Part shown: in pieces, positions 8,935 to 17,018 of the stretch
Layout: each line of letters opens with the position of its first letter
Position numbering within the stretch: position 1 is the first letter of the stretch
NCBI RefSeq assembly: GCF_028736155.1
Contig: NZ_CP117879.1
Span: 1,860,001 to 1,924,000 of the forward strand
Length of the DNA: 64,000 nt
DNA from: Flavobacterium sp. KACC 22763
GTDB taxonomy: Bacteria > Bacteroidota > Bacteroidia > Flavobacteriales > Flavobacteriaceae
Direction of reading: 5' to 3'
Position numbers and translations under genes: made by a program
The notes under the pieces: generated by a model
The model's database searches: none
The model's input: only the letters and a program-made list of their open reading frames with translations
Told to the model about the DNA's origin: nothing

Positions 8935-9278
8935 CAGACCCCAAAAAAGGATTTAATGACCGTAGCCACCACCACTAGAAACACGCAGCTGCCAAACCAT
9001 GCCGCGGCGACCTTTCCCGTATCGGGATCGCCCGCATTCCACTTCTGGTACACCTTCACCGCTCCGATAAGCCCCAATATGGCTCCCACAGCGTACATCA
9101 GTTCGGTGCCCGCATCAAAGTAGCTGCGCACCTTCTGGTTGGCCTCATTGATGCCCGCCACCCCATCCTGGCTGTAAAGAGCCCCTGAATAAAGCATCAG
9201 CAGGGACAGTGCTAAAGTGTCCGATATATTTTTAAGCCTTCTCCATAAGAATTTCAATCTCCAATTCCACCTTTTCAT
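8934..9278 (-). CDS. traE: Conjugative transfer protein TraE (DUF4134, pilin-like)
   Basis: 114 residues. A basic N-terminus leads into a signal-like hydrophobic stretch ending 'LYSQDG', then two transmembrane segments separated by the short loop 'YQKWNAGDPDTGKVAAAWFG'. The sequence 'AGINEANQKVRSYFDAGTEL' is diagnostic of DUF4134. TraE is the VirB2-like candidate pilus subunit. It opens the conserved traE-F-G block, preceded by a 130-base gap with a long-range inverted repeat that may influence read-through from the gene upstream. Confidence 0.92.
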   Translation of the reverse strand: MKRWNWRLKFLWRRLKNISDTLALSLLMLYSGALYSQDGVAGINEANQKVRSYFDAGTELMYAVGAILGLIGAVKVYQKWNAGDPDTGKVAAAWFGSCVFLVVVATVIKSFFGV

Positions 9279-9316
9279 CTCCCATCATTTAAATTAAACC
9301 ATCACTTGAAATAAAA

Positions 9317-9401
9317 GCAGAGAAATGCCGCTGCTACAGCTTCTATCTCCTTGTCACAAACCGCCATAACGCACTAGAGCGAACAGGGGAAATTTCTCTG
9401 C
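9317..9401. repeat. Long-range inverted repeat in the leader of traE
   Basis: GCAGAGAAAT at 9317-9326 is perfectly complementary to ATTTCTCTGC at 9392-9401. On the minus strand the second arm is followed by TTTTATTT. The element sits between the membrane-protein gene at 9409-9858 and traE, so it could act as a terminator or attenuator, or stabilise the tra message. No function is shown. Confidence 0.5.
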
Positions 9402-9408
9402 CTATTTT

Positions 9409-9858
9409 TTATCGCTGCTTTTCCCACAGACTGTCCATCTCCAGACTGCCCAAAACAAATTCCGGATACTTAAGACTCTCCGAAATGACAAGGGAGTTGA
9501 TTTTTTCACGCAAAGCGGACTGCTTCACAAAAGGGTATTCAGACAGCACAAACTGCAGATAATGTTTGAATTCCGTTTTGGATACCCCTCTAGCATCGCT
9601 TTCAGCAAATGCATCCAACAATTTGGAATACAGCTCTTCTGCATCTTCAAGCGTACTGAAAGATTCTTTAAACTTGGCAAATGGGCTATCGCTTTTCATG
9701 TCCTCTGCAGCCAAAGATCGGCGCCTAAAGCCCCCTTTCAAAATCGAAATGAAATTCTTCGGATAATACCGAAAAAACACATAGCCGTACCACAAAAAAA
9801 GAAAAGCAGTGGCTGCAATCACAAAAGCCTTCCATGAAACATCTCCAAGCATAACCAT
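9409..9858 (-). CDS. Hypothetical single-span membrane protein upstream of traE
   Basis: 149 residues. One N-terminal transmembrane helix (about 10-30, 'AFVIAATAFLFLWYGYVFFR') is followed by a cytosolic-looking helical domain ('STLEDAEELYSKLLDAFAES', 'KTEFKHYLQFVLSEYPFVKQ'). I do not recognise a family. Its orientation and position directly ahead of traE suggest an accessory gene of the conjugation operon, though a 130-base gap with an inverted repeat separates them. No signal peptide cleavage site, lipobox or catalytic motif is visible. Confidence 0.65.
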   Translation of the reverse strand: MVMLGDVSWKAFVIAATAFLFLWYGYVFFRYYPKNFISILKGGFRRRSLAAEDMKSDSPFAKFKESFSTLEDAEELYSKLLDAFAESDARGVSKTEFKHYLQFVLSEYPFVKQSALREKINSLVISESLKYPEFVLGSLEMDSLWEKQR

Positions 9859-10013
9859 CCCATTTAAACATTAGACATCCTTTCAGAAAACCGGAACCCA
9901 TTCCGATTTCATTGCAGGACAAAGGAACAATTACGCAAAGGCCCCTGCAAGTACAACTTTTTCTGTGCCTTTCAGTACCCCTCCGATTTCAACAGCCTGC
10001 TTTATTCCATGGC

Positions 10014-10046
10014 AAAAAAAAACTCCCGGAACATTCCAGGAGTTTC
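10014..10046 (-). terminator. Rho-independent terminator of the decayed DUF1275 gene
   Basis: On the minus strand AACTCC and GGAGTT arms (with inner GGAA/TTCC pairing) are followed by a long T run. It lies about 90 bases after the end of the DUF1275 pseudogene at 10137-10585. Confidence 0.65.
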
Positions 10047-10136
10047 TGCGTACATATGCTTTTAAATTTAATGGCCGAACTGCTTCCAAAATCAGAGCAG
10101 GCTCCCAACTATCGAAAGCAATGGCGGATTTACGGA

Positions 10137-10585
10137 TTACTTGCGCTTCTGCCTCTGTCTGCATCTTCTTCTGGCCAGCCTAATTTTCAGCCTAAGATTA
10201 TCATAAAGAATCCCTATGGCCAGAAGCAGCGCGGCGGACAATAGGGCCGCGATCCCAACTTTGGAATACAGCAGGCCTCCTGCAATGCCTCCCAGAAAGA
10301 AAAAGCCGATTATCGTAAAGCGGAGCCTAATGGAGGAAAACAGCCTGCGCCTTGATTGCGCATCCCTATAAAAAAACAGCTGGGAGAGCTCGATCCCTAG
10401 ATCCGTAAAGAGCCCTGTGAGATGGGTTGTCCTCACCACAGCATTGGAAATTCTGGTGACCAGCGAGTTCTGCAGCCCCATGGCAAAAAGCCGGCAGCAT
10501 TGACTGCTCCCGCAACAAAAGACAGCAGTGAGGCAATCTGGAGATTGTGCTTCGAATTTCTTTTTCTGCCCTGATGGATAAACAT
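10137..10585 (-). pseudogene. DUF1275 (YoaK-like) membrane protein gene with internal deletion
   Basis: The C-terminal part reads 'FAMGLQNSLVTRISNAVVRT' and continues through 'THLTGLFTDLGIELSQLFFY', nearly identical to the intact DUF1275 gene at 20624-21352. The N-terminal part is present in another frame as 'MFIHQGRKRNSKHNLQIASL' and 'LSFVAGAVNAAGF', matching the start of the intact protein. About 110 codons between the 'AAGF' and 'FAMGLQNS' regions are missing and the junction shifts the frame. The join lies in CTTTTTGC, similar to sequence at both edges in the intact copy, suggesting deletion across a short repeat. The encoded family is a multi-spanning membrane protein of unknown transport role. 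A continuous open frame of 178 codons spans the scar, but its first part is out of frame. Confidence 0.85.
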
Positions 10586-10649
10586 TTTTTATAAATCTTT
10601 TTTTCAGACGCAACAAGCAGGCACCCGATGCATTGAGAAACGGTGCGTT

Positions 10650-10745
10650 CCCTTTCCGGCAGCGCCTCCCCAAAAACTTTTATTATTTCCGAAGTTATGC
10701 CAATAACTGATTTTTGGGGATGCCGCAGGATTCAAAAATAGCTGG
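10650..10745. repeat. Duplicated hairpin element, copy A
   Basis: Inverted arms CCCCAAAAA and TTTTTGGGG flanked by GCAGCGCC / GCCGC. The same arrangement, including the string GGGGATGCCGCAGGATTC, recurs at 24775-24860. In both places it lies just beyond the candidate small-RNA terminator hairpin, so it belongs to the same duplicated block. Confidence 0.65.
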
Positions 10746-10779
10746 TTGTAGTTAATCTGAACAATGATTAGATCTTTTA

Positions 10780-10894
10780 AAAAGAAGCCAGAGATTAGAA
10801 AAGCTAATCTCCGGCGGCTATAATAACAAAAAAGTCCGATTTTAGTGCTCCTTGAAATTCTCCTAAAAATCGCCCTTAATCCCATGAACTTCAG
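10780..10894 (-). ncRNA. Candidate FNR-box-driven small RNA, copy A
   Basis: A unit of about 115 bases on the minus strand. Upstream, an FNR-type box is centred about 41 bases before the predicted start, with TATTTTCG at 31-38 bases from the box centre as the -7 element. It ends in a hairpin at 10788-10814 (CCGGAGATTAG / CTAATCTCTGG) followed by CTTCTTTTT. About 80 percent of the unit matches copy B at 24900-25017. A short frame starting MGLRAIFRRIS is shared at its beginning with copy B, but B stops after 13 codons, so a long product is not conserved. The call is inferred from promoter, terminator and recurrence; no RNA family is recognised. Confidence 0.55.
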
Positions 10895-10928
10895 ATACGA
10901 AAATAATATAAAAATCCGAACTATTTTT

Positions 10929-10942
10929 TTGATTTAAATCAA
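10929..10942 (-). promoter_or_regulatory. FNR-type operator TTGATTTAAATCAA, site 1
   Basis: An exact match to the FNR/Crp-family consensus TTGAT-N4-ATCAA. The TAnnTTTG-like element TATTTTCG lies at 31-38 bases from its centre on the minus strand, placing the box near -41.5, the class II activator position. It controls the candidate small RNA at 10780-10894 and possibly the former DUF1275 gene beyond. Confidence 0.75.
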
Positions 10943-11039
10943 GTTTAAGCCCAGTGGAAAAAAGGTTCGAATGGACTTAAAAGAAAACTGAAAAACAAAT
11001 TCCCATTGCTTTAAGCGATAAAAAAAGCCTTAAGCCCAT

Positions 11040-11792
11040 TTATCTTGATCGGATGATGTACAGCTCGTTTGGCCCGTAAGCTTTGCGCCTCACCAAAAAG
11101 CTTACGCAGGAGATTTTTTGAAATTCAACCGGCACCCGGTAAAGGCTTATGCCCAGTTCATAATCGTTTCTTTCATATCTATTCGAGAAAAAATTCCTGG
11201 CCGACACTTCCCCATCCTTAAGCTTCAGAACTTCCTTCTGCATCTTTAAACCAATATAGGCAGTGCCCTGCCAGGCCATATTTCTGCCCGGTCCGTTGGG
11301 GCTGCCAAGCCCCCTGAAAGGATTCAAGTTCAGGGTGCATTTCTCTTTCCGAAAATGCGCCACCGTGACCGCTTCATTTTTAGCGCCGAGCACGTCCTCC
11401 AATTTCACGCAATGGCCAAACTCGGTCTGCTGCCCCATTTCCTCTGCAGATTCTATTTTTGAAAGCAGGACGCCCTTCGCATCAAATATATAGGTGCAGT
11501 TCCTAATTATGGCCAGGCTCTTCTGCTCATCATAATACTGATGCTTTAAAGGGAGAATGAATTTATGGTTTACAGTGTCAAAATTTATCCTTTCAGACAA
11601 TAGGTCCTGGGGAACAGCTTTTGAGACGGGAACAAGGGCATAATTCTCCGCGCTGATGCCCATCCGGTAATCTTTATAGGCGGCATCATACCGCATTTTT
11701 CCATACAATGCCGATAGCCAGTAAACTGCAGCACACAGTATGAAAAGCGCAGCTCCCAATAAAAGCATGGTTATCCTTCTTCTTGCCATCAA
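11040..11792 (-). CDS. Hypothetical membrane-anchored protein
   Basis: 250 residues. A basic start (MMARRR) leads to one transmembrane helix (about 8-28, 'MLLLGAALFILCAAVYWLSA'), then a long extracytoplasmic domain without recognisable motifs; three to four cysteines are scattered through it. No family is recognised. It is separated by about 50 bases from the membrane protein upstream at 11842-12768, on the same strand, so the two are probably co-expressed. Pairs of unknown membrane proteins like this are common in mobile-element cargo; toxin-immunity or envelope roles are possible but not supported by any visible motif. Confidence 0.7.
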   Translation of the reverse strand: MMARRRITMLLLGAALFILCAAVYWLSALYGKMRYDAAYKDYRMGISAENYALVPVSKAVPQDLLSERINFDTVNHKFILPLKHQYYDEQKSLAIIRNCTYIFDAKGVLLSKIESAEEMGQQTEFGHCVKLEDVLGAKNEAVTVAHFRKEKCTLNLNPFRGLGSPNGPGRNMAWQGTAYIGLKMQKEVLKLKDGEVSARNFFSNRYERNDYELGISLYRVPVEFQKISCVSFLVRRKAYGPNELYIIRSR

Positions 11793-11841
11793 ATTGGCTG
11801 TTATGGTTATCTATTCTATAAGTTCCCTTTAGGGTAAATTC

Positions 11842-12768
11842 CTATCGGCAGCTCTTCCTGATCTCATCGAGGATCCTATTGGACCTGTTGAAAATAATCT
11901 CTTCCTCCCCGCCGCCGTTTGGCCTCCAATGCTCCGAGGTTATGGCTTTATTTCCGCTTTTATAGGTCCTTCTTGAGACCAATGCGCTTTTCATTGCGTC
12001 TTTGGTCTCGATATCCGCTTTCGTCCCTAAATATTTCGCCGCAACTTTTGGCATTTCCCAAAAGCATTCCGTCCCATCACCAATGTCTATTATTCTGCTT
12101 TGGGAATCTTTCGGAAACAGCCTGTTGAGCCAGAACTGCTTTTCATATTTCGCATAGATCGGAACGGCGTTCAAATAAAGCCGATACCCAGCATAATGTT
12201 CTGTAAAATCGCTGCCCGCAATATAATTGTAATAGGCAATGGCTTCAATGGACTGCCATGCCATAAAACAGCTCTTGTCAAACAGCGGCATTTCAACTGT
12301 GATTCCCCTATCATCGGCAGACAGCCTATTTCGCCTCTTCCGCATCAGTTTGAGCCGCTTTTCGGAAACCGCAGCCCCAAATATCAGACCATGGATTAAA
12401 GCCAGCGCAAAAAATGCAGATAGGCAGACGGCTATCCAGCCTGACAGGCCGATATCCCATTTTAATTGAGCAGCAAAAAATAACACCAAAAACCCTGCAC
12501 TGAAAAATATTGAAAGCGTCGCAATAAAAACGCCCAAAAATCCATATCGCGGTTTTGGCCTTAGAAGCGTCAGCATCGCTGTTTGAGAAAACCATCCTGA
12601 AATGCCCCTAAAAAGAATCGATAGCGCAACAATGATAAAAACAGCAGGAATTATAAGCGGACCTACTGTTCTGGCTCCGCTTTTCAGGTCAAAAAAGGCC
12701 ATTGCCAGACCCGCTGCCAGCATAAAAATCCCAGCAAGCTTCTTAACTTTTCTCTCATTCAAATCCAT
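11842..12768 (-). CDS. Hypothetical four-helix membrane protein with C-terminal soluble domain
   Basis: 308 residues. Hydrophobic helices lie at about 12-27, 35-55, 78-102 and 108-135, followed by a basic loop ('KRLKLMRKRRNRLSADD') and a soluble domain in which 'GITVEMPLFDKSCFMAWQSI' resembles the beta-strand pattern of bacterial PH-like domains following membrane helices. That resemblance is weak and is my inference. The gene after it at 11040-11792 is also an unknown membrane protein; both may act together. Orientation matches the tra operon, but distance and intervening decay make it cargo rather than transfer machinery. Confidence 0.65.
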   Translation of the reverse strand: MDLNERKVKKLAGIFMLAAGLAMAFFDLKSGARTVGPLIIPAVFIIVALSILFRGISGWFSQTAMLTLLRPKPRYGFLGVFIATLSIFFSAGFLVLFFAAQLKWDIGLSGWIAVCLSAFFALALIHGLIFGAAVSEKRLKLMRKRRNRLSADDRGITVEMPLFDKSCFMAWQSIEAIAYYNYIAGSDFTEHYAGYRLYLNAVPIYAKYEKQFWLNRLFPKDSQSRIIDIGDGTECFWEMPKVAAKYLGTKADIETKDAMKSALVSRRTYKSGNKAITSEHWRPNGGGEEEIIFNRSNRILDEIRKSCR

Positions 12769-13028
12769 ACAAGCTTTTCCATAACAGGCATTTTATTTTT
12801 AGGCGGCACACCATTCCAATTCTGCCACATTCTGCAGCAATCCAATTGCCGATCCCTCAAAACCGCCCTCAGTGCAATGCAAATTTCAGAAAAAAGACAA
12901 TCTGGATTCAGCCCGATATAAATCAGCCCGGAACAATCCGATATCCGTAAAGGTTTTAGATAGATTCGCGTCAATGGACCAGGGCATAGTAAAAAAAAGA
13001 TATTGGAAACAGAAGAAGTGCAGATCCG

Positions 13029-13325
13029 CTAAATCGGACTTTTTGCCGCTATGCGCTGCAGGCCTAAAATGGTGAGGCAGCTTTCATCGGTATCGGAATC
13101 TATGGCAGCAAGCCCAAAATTTTCCAATTCCAATAAGGCTTCCATGATTTTTGTCTCATTTTCAATACCGTTGGCCGATGAAAACCAAGAGGAAGAAGGG
13201 CTGCTAAGCGCTTCGGCCATCTCTTCAAAACTAAGGCTTCTGGGATAAGCGCTGCCAAGAACGATCAGCATCTGATCTAAAAACTCGCTCTTGTTCTGCT
13301 TCTTGCCTATATTCGTCTGATCCAT
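13029..13325 (-). CDS. Small winged-helix-like hypothetical protein, copy 1
   Basis: 98 residues from the ATG at 13325, chosen over one four codons upstream because the paralogue at 25304-25612 begins the same way (MDQxxIGK). Conserved blocks are 'EFLDQMLIVLGSAYP', 'SFEEMAEAL', 'IMEALLELENFGLAAIDSD' and 'LTILGLQRIA'. The pattern of helix, helix, helix and final two-stranded wing suggests a small DNA-binding winged helix, but no family is recognised. Upstream lie a decayed Crp/Fnr C-terminus and a hairpin, the same neighbours as the second copy, showing that the whole segment was duplicated. The reading frame is intact while its neighbours decayed, suggesting it is still selected. Confidence 0.65.
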   Translation of the reverse strand: MDQTNIGKKQNKSEFLDQMLIVLGSAYPRSLSFEEMAEALSSPSSSWFSSANGIENETKIMEALLELENFGLAAIDSDTDESCLTILGLQRIAAKSPI

Positions 13326-13396
13326 ATCTTTTTGCATTTAAAACCATAAGTGGCTAATATATAATTTATATTCCGATATCATCGGCTTTATCCGAA

Positions 13397-13537
13397 TTAA
13401 AAGTTGGCGACATTGGCCAGCTGCTGCAAATCCAGAAGCTATATCCTTCTGTCTTCCATCCAGCTAAGCCTCTCATCTTTAAAATCATAAAGCACCCTAG
13501 CCAGGGTTTCGTTAATGGTGCCCACCATATTGGCCAG
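13397..13537 (-). pseudogene. C-terminal remnant of a Crp/Fnr regulator, copy 1
   Basis: On the minus strand the frame reads 'LANMVGTINETLARVLYDFK', then 'DERLSWMEDRRI', an in-frame stop, and 'LLDLQQLANVANF'. The intact regulator at 21533-22216 reads 'LAKMVGTVNETLARVLHDFK', 'NENLIWMEGRKI', 'QLVNFQQLIRIANFY'. Only the helix-turn-helix end is left; the cyclic-nucleotide-binding-like part is gone. The DNA-recognition helix is unchanged. It sits between the small gene at 13029-13325 and the hairpin at 13655-13681. Confidence 0.85.
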
Positions 13538-13654
13538 ACTAAAATCATTTTTTTATCAGAAAATTAAGCCGTAAATTGTACTGGAATAATTGGGTGGCAG
13601 TTATTTTTGAGAACAGAAAAAAGAAAAATGTTTTTGGTACTCTACGCATTGGCT

Positions 13655-13681
13655 CCAGAGGTTAGCCGCTCTAATCTCTGG
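13655..13681. repeat. Fourth, solitary copy of the small-RNA terminator hairpin
   Basis: CCAGAGGTTAGCCGCTC...CTAATCTCTGG matches the hairpins at 10788, 24911 and 25915. Here no FNR box lies at the expected distance to the right and no T run follows on the minus strand, so this copy looks decayed. The position next to a Crp/Fnr remnant mirrors the copy at 25.7-26.0 kb. Confidence 0.6.
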
Positions 13682-13795
13682 TTTCTGCCCCCTAATTTAA
13701 TTCATCTGCAGCCAATTATCAGACCCTATATTGAACGCTTCAATGAGCCCAAAATCAAAAATAGACAAAGGGCGTTTGCTTTGCGAAGATTTAAA

Positions 13796-13827
13796 AAGCC
13801 CCTGAAAACATAAGTCTTCAGGGGCTT
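13796..13827 (-). terminator. Terminator of the phosphoesterase gene
   Basis: AAGCCCCTGAA and TTCAGGGGCTT form a perfect 11-base stem with a 10-base loop; on the minus strand it is followed by a T-rich tail. It lies 27 bases beyond the end of the phosphoesterase gene at 13854. Confidence 0.85.
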
Positions 13828-13853
13828 CATAAATTAAAGCATTCGGCAATTGG

Positions 13854-15401
13854 TCACTGGAACCTTTTTATAAATTCCATCATATCGCCAATGGTCTGTA
13901 TCTCTTCTTTTTGGGTATTGCCCAGCGCTCTGGCCTTCTCAATATGCAGCAGGCTGCTTAGCATGGCTTTCTGAAGCCCGTTTAAGGGATCCCCGCTGGT
14001 GTCCGGTTCAGGAAGCAGCTCCCTTAAGTCCATCCCTGATGGAATTTCAGGCCAATTTGCCCTTTTCTGATTAGAAAAGACTTCTGTAAAGGGCAAAACC
14101 TCAGGATCCCTGTCCCTATCGGTCAGCGGATCCATCTGCCATTTCTGGCAAACCGTCTTTATGAATGATGCATGCTCAAACTGTCCGCTGACTACCGTCT
14201 GCGGCTGGATATAGGAAGACACCATTATCATCGGAACGCGCACCCCTAGACGGTCAAAGCCGAAACCGCACTCCCCCTTCATGCCAGCAGCAGGCGGTAC
14301 CGTACCTGGCGGCGCCACATGGTCATAGCAGCCTCCGTGCTCGTCATGGGTGATGATGAAAAGTATCTTGTCCCTTTTGGGGCTTTTTCTGATGGCATTG
14401 TACACTTCGCCGATGAGCTCGTCTCCCAACTTCACCGTCCCGACAGCCAATTCATGGTTCACTGCCGACGGATGCTGGTCATTGTGCTTATGCAGAAACT
14501 GGGGTTCCACAAAGCAGTATTGCGGCAGGGTGCCAAACTCCAGATCAAAGAAAAAATCGAGATGCCCGTGCGTATTGTCTTTTCCCTCGCCGGTTCCATT
14601 GACTATATAGGTCAGGCTTAAAGGCGCAATAGGCGAATAGACCTTCCATGAAACATTATTATCGTTCATGCGGTCAAAGATGGTCGGCAGCGACCAGACA
14701 TCCTTTATCCATGAATCCATCCCATGCAGATCGCCATCAATGCCTGGAAAACCTGTTCCATCCTCGCCAAGGGGATTAATCACTTTTCCCCCTGAGCTTG
14801 CCGCATGCCAGAATGCCCGATTGCAGTAGGTCTGGCTCGGCACCGAACAGTACCAGTGGTCAAAAACCGCAAACTCTTTGGCTAAAGTGGCCATTGCAGG
14901 AATCTGGTCCGGCTCAAAGCACTGCATGATCACCTCATACTGTTCATAGGTAGGATTATCAATGCTGTAAGCTGACCTGAGCGTATTTTCGTAATCGTTG
15001 ACAAAGCCATTCATGCTGGGCTCGCCCGGGGAAGCCGGCAGATTATAAGGCGGTGCCATTTTATAGTCAGCCGCTCCTATATTGCTCTCAGGGATGATGG
15101 AATTGAAAAGCTGCGTATTGACATGGGGGTATTCCTCACCCGGATCCGGATAGGGCATCGAGTAGCTCACCGCCCGCGAAGGGGAAATGTCCGTTTTCTC
15201 TGGATAGCCCGCCGCTCTGGCGGGAATGGGGTTCGCATAGTCAATATTGGGATTATAAAGCCCTTCAAAAGGCTTTTCAGGCGGCAGTTCGCCATTTTTA
15301 TAGAGATAGCCTAACAGATTGTCAAATGAGCGGTTCTCCAGCATAAGCACCACAATATGCTCAAAAGTTTCCAGTCCGTCAAATTGGTTTGCATTTTCCA
15401 T
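13854..15401 (-). CDS. Phosphoesterase family protein (phospholipase C / acid phosphatase-like)
   Basis: 515 residues from the ATG at 15401 (MENANQFDGLETF); a longer start 22 codons upstream adds no conserved sequence. The N-terminal motif 'FEHIVVLMLENRSFDNLLGY' is the metal-binding signature of the PF04185 phosphoesterases, with the acidic and asparagine/serine residues of the active site. Later motifs are 'SQTYCNRAFWHAASSGGKV', 'ITHDEHGGCYDHVAPP' (metal ligands) and 'RVPMIMVSSYIQP'. Members hydrolyse phospholipids or phosphomonoesters. No signal peptide is evident, unusual for this largely exported family, so cytosolic action or another export route is possible. Flanked by a strong terminator; stands alone. 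Confidence 0.9.
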   Translation of the reverse strand: MENANQFDGLETFEHIVVLMLENRSFDNLLGYLYKNGELPPEKPFEGLYNPNIDYANPIPARAAGYPEKTDISPSRAVSYSMPYPDPGEEYPHVNTQLFNSIIPESNIGAADYKMAPPYNLPASPGEPSMNGFVNDYENTLRSAYSIDNPTYEQYEVIMQCFEPDQIPAMATLAKEFAVFDHWYCSVPSQTYCNRAFWHAASSGGKVINPLGEDGTGFPGIDGDLHGMDSWIKDVWSLPTIFDRMNDNNVSWKVYSPIAPLSLTYIVNGTGEGKDNTHGHLDFFFDLEFGTLPQYCFVEPQFLHKHNDQHPSAVNHELAVGTVKLGDELIGEVYNAIRKSPKRDKILFIITHDEHGGCYDHVAPPGTVPPAAGMKGECGFGFDRLGVRVPMIMVSSYIQPQTVVSGQFEHASFIKTVCQKWQMDPLTDRDRDPEVLPFTEVFSNQKRANWPEIPSGMDLRELLPEPDTSGDPLNGLQKAMLSSLLHIEKARALGNTQKEEIQTIGDMMEFIKRFQ

Positions 15402-15578
15402 ATTCCAGCTGTTTTTTAAGTTATTAAATATAAGTAAATTACGACAATTAAAGCCAAGCCTGCGCAAGTAGTTCTACCTGTTTTAAAAGCTGGCCCCAGA
15501 GGCGCACTTATCCTAGCTTGAAATTGCTTTAATCCTAAAAAAGAATGGCCGTTTTATCAGTCTTTAACCGCTTCAAAT

Positions 15579-16757
15579 TTAACTCTTGGGTGAATAGATC
15601 CAGCCATAAATCCAATCAAGCCTTTGGATCTGCCTGCCTATAAAAAAACCGATTAAGCGGTCACGAAACCATGCTCCCATTGGATTGCTCCTGGTTTTAG
15701 AATCGCCTGTTTTTCTGGCGCTTTTTATTATTTTTTCTACTCTGGGCTGGCGTTCAGACTGAAAAATCCGAAACGCAGTGCTGTAGTCGCCATGCAATTT
15801 TAATGACTCGGCAATTGCAATTGTGTCTTCTAGAGCCAATGATGCTCCCTGTCCAATATGAGGAGAAATGCCATGCGCCGCATCTCCAATAAGGCAGACC
15901 CTGCCTTTATGCCAATGCAGAAGCTTAGGCACATCGTAAATCGGATAGGCAATAATCTCATGGCTATTTTTTATTATTTTAGAGAACAGAGGATCATCAT
16001 TTTTATGTACATCTATTAAATGTTTCTGAATTTCGGCTTTTAGCGTTTTTTCCATTTCCTGCCGCTTTGGCTGCAGCTCTCTAAAGTAATTGTTGAACCA
16101 CCAGACTTCCCCCTTATCAGAAACCGAATAGGCAAAAAATCCCCTTTCGCCAAAAGTCATCTGTATTGAATCCAACGGCTCTGAAAGTTCAGGAATCTTC
16201 GCATAGCCGCCAGTTGAGATAAGTTTGGTGTATTTGAGAGCGGAAACTCCAGGAAACAGCTGTTTTCTAACCTCGGAAAACATTCCGTCACAGCCTATCA
16301 TAATATCGCCTACGGCTTCAGTTCCGTCAGCAAAATATGCGGTCACTTTTCTGTCTGCCTCACTATACCTTAGAAATTTTTTATTATAGTTTATTGTTAT
16401 ACCTGCAGCTTTTGCCGCCATCCGGACATATCGGTTCAGGTTTGCCCTTTTAATCTGAATGGTCTCAGCTCCATACTGCTGCTTCTGATAGGCCGTGCCC
16501 AGTTCTGCTATCTGTCTTCCTTTGGAATTAAAAAATTTCATCGAACCGGGAGTATAATCTTCTTTGAGCAGCTTCAAATCAACAAATTCTTTCAATACAT
16601 TAAGACCATTGGGAGTGACGCCTAAAAAGGCGCCCTCTTTTATATTCTCTTCTGATCTCGATTCAAATATTTCAGGCTCAAAGCCTATTTTTTTCAGCTG
16701 TAGAGCCAGTATTGGCCCTGCTGCGCCCGCGCCTATTATAATCGCTTTTTTATCCAT
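15579..16757 (-). CDS. FAD-dependent monooxygenase (TetX/PHBH-like)
   Basis: 392 residues from the ATG at 16757 (MDKKAIIIGAGAAGP); a start nine codons earlier is also possible. The N-terminal Rossmann motif GAGAAG binds FAD, 'GCDGMFSEVRKQLFPG' corresponds to the conserved DG motif, and 'CLIGDAAHGISPHIGQGASL' is the GD motif contacting the flavin ribityl chain. These define class A aromatic hydroxylases, which include antibiotic-modifying TetX. Substrate cannot be told from sequence. The divergent AraC-type gene at 17019 shares the intervening promoter region, so it is the likely regulator of this enzyme. Confidence 0.9.
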   Translation of the reverse strand: MDKKAIIIGAGAAGPILALQLKKIGFEPEIFESRSEENIKEGAFLGVTPNGLNVLKEFVDLKLLKEDYTPGSMKFFNSKGRQIAELGTAYQKQQYGAETIQIKRANLNRYVRMAAKAAGITINYNKKFLRYSEADRKVTAYFADGTEAVGDIMIGCDGMFSEVRKQLFPGVSALKYTKLISTGGYAKIPELSEPLDSIQMTFGERGFFAYSVSDKGEVWWFNNYFRELQPKRQEMEKTLKAEIQKHLIDVHKNDDPLFSKIIKNSHEIIAYPIYDVPKLLHWHKGRVCLIGDAAHGISPHIGQGASLALEDTIAIAESLKLHGDYSTAFRIFQSERQPRVEKIIKSARKTGDSKTRSNPMGAWFRDRLIGFFIGRQIQRLDWIYGWIYSPKS

Positions 16758-17018
16758 TGCTTTTCTATTTGATTTATAATCCATTTTATTCCTTAAATAA
16801 TTAGCGCAAAACACTGATCCAGCAATACCCTGAGTTTCCCCATTGTATCTCTTTTCCTGCAAGCCATAGTTTCAATAATCGTTCTGGAAAGCATCAGTCT
16901 GCGGAGTTTTTTCTAAATTTGTATTTGTCTGTTCCTTGCTTTGTCATTATGCAAAACTATCAAGCTTGCAGAAAACGGAGTTGCAAAAAAAGGAGTCAGG
17001 CTGGCAAATTAAGGAGCA

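Noticed and set aside
9931..10164. A 77-codon minus-strand frame downstream of the DUF1275 pseudogene
   Set aside because: It runs across the terminator hairpin and has no recognisable features.
10604..10885. A 93-codon minus-strand frame covering the small-RNA copy A
   Set aside because: The homologous copy B stops after 13 codons, so the long product is not conserved; promoter and terminator signals explain the conservation better.
10968..10985. GGTTCGAAT resembling a tRNA T-loop
   Set aside because: No acceptor, D or anticodon stems can be formed around it.
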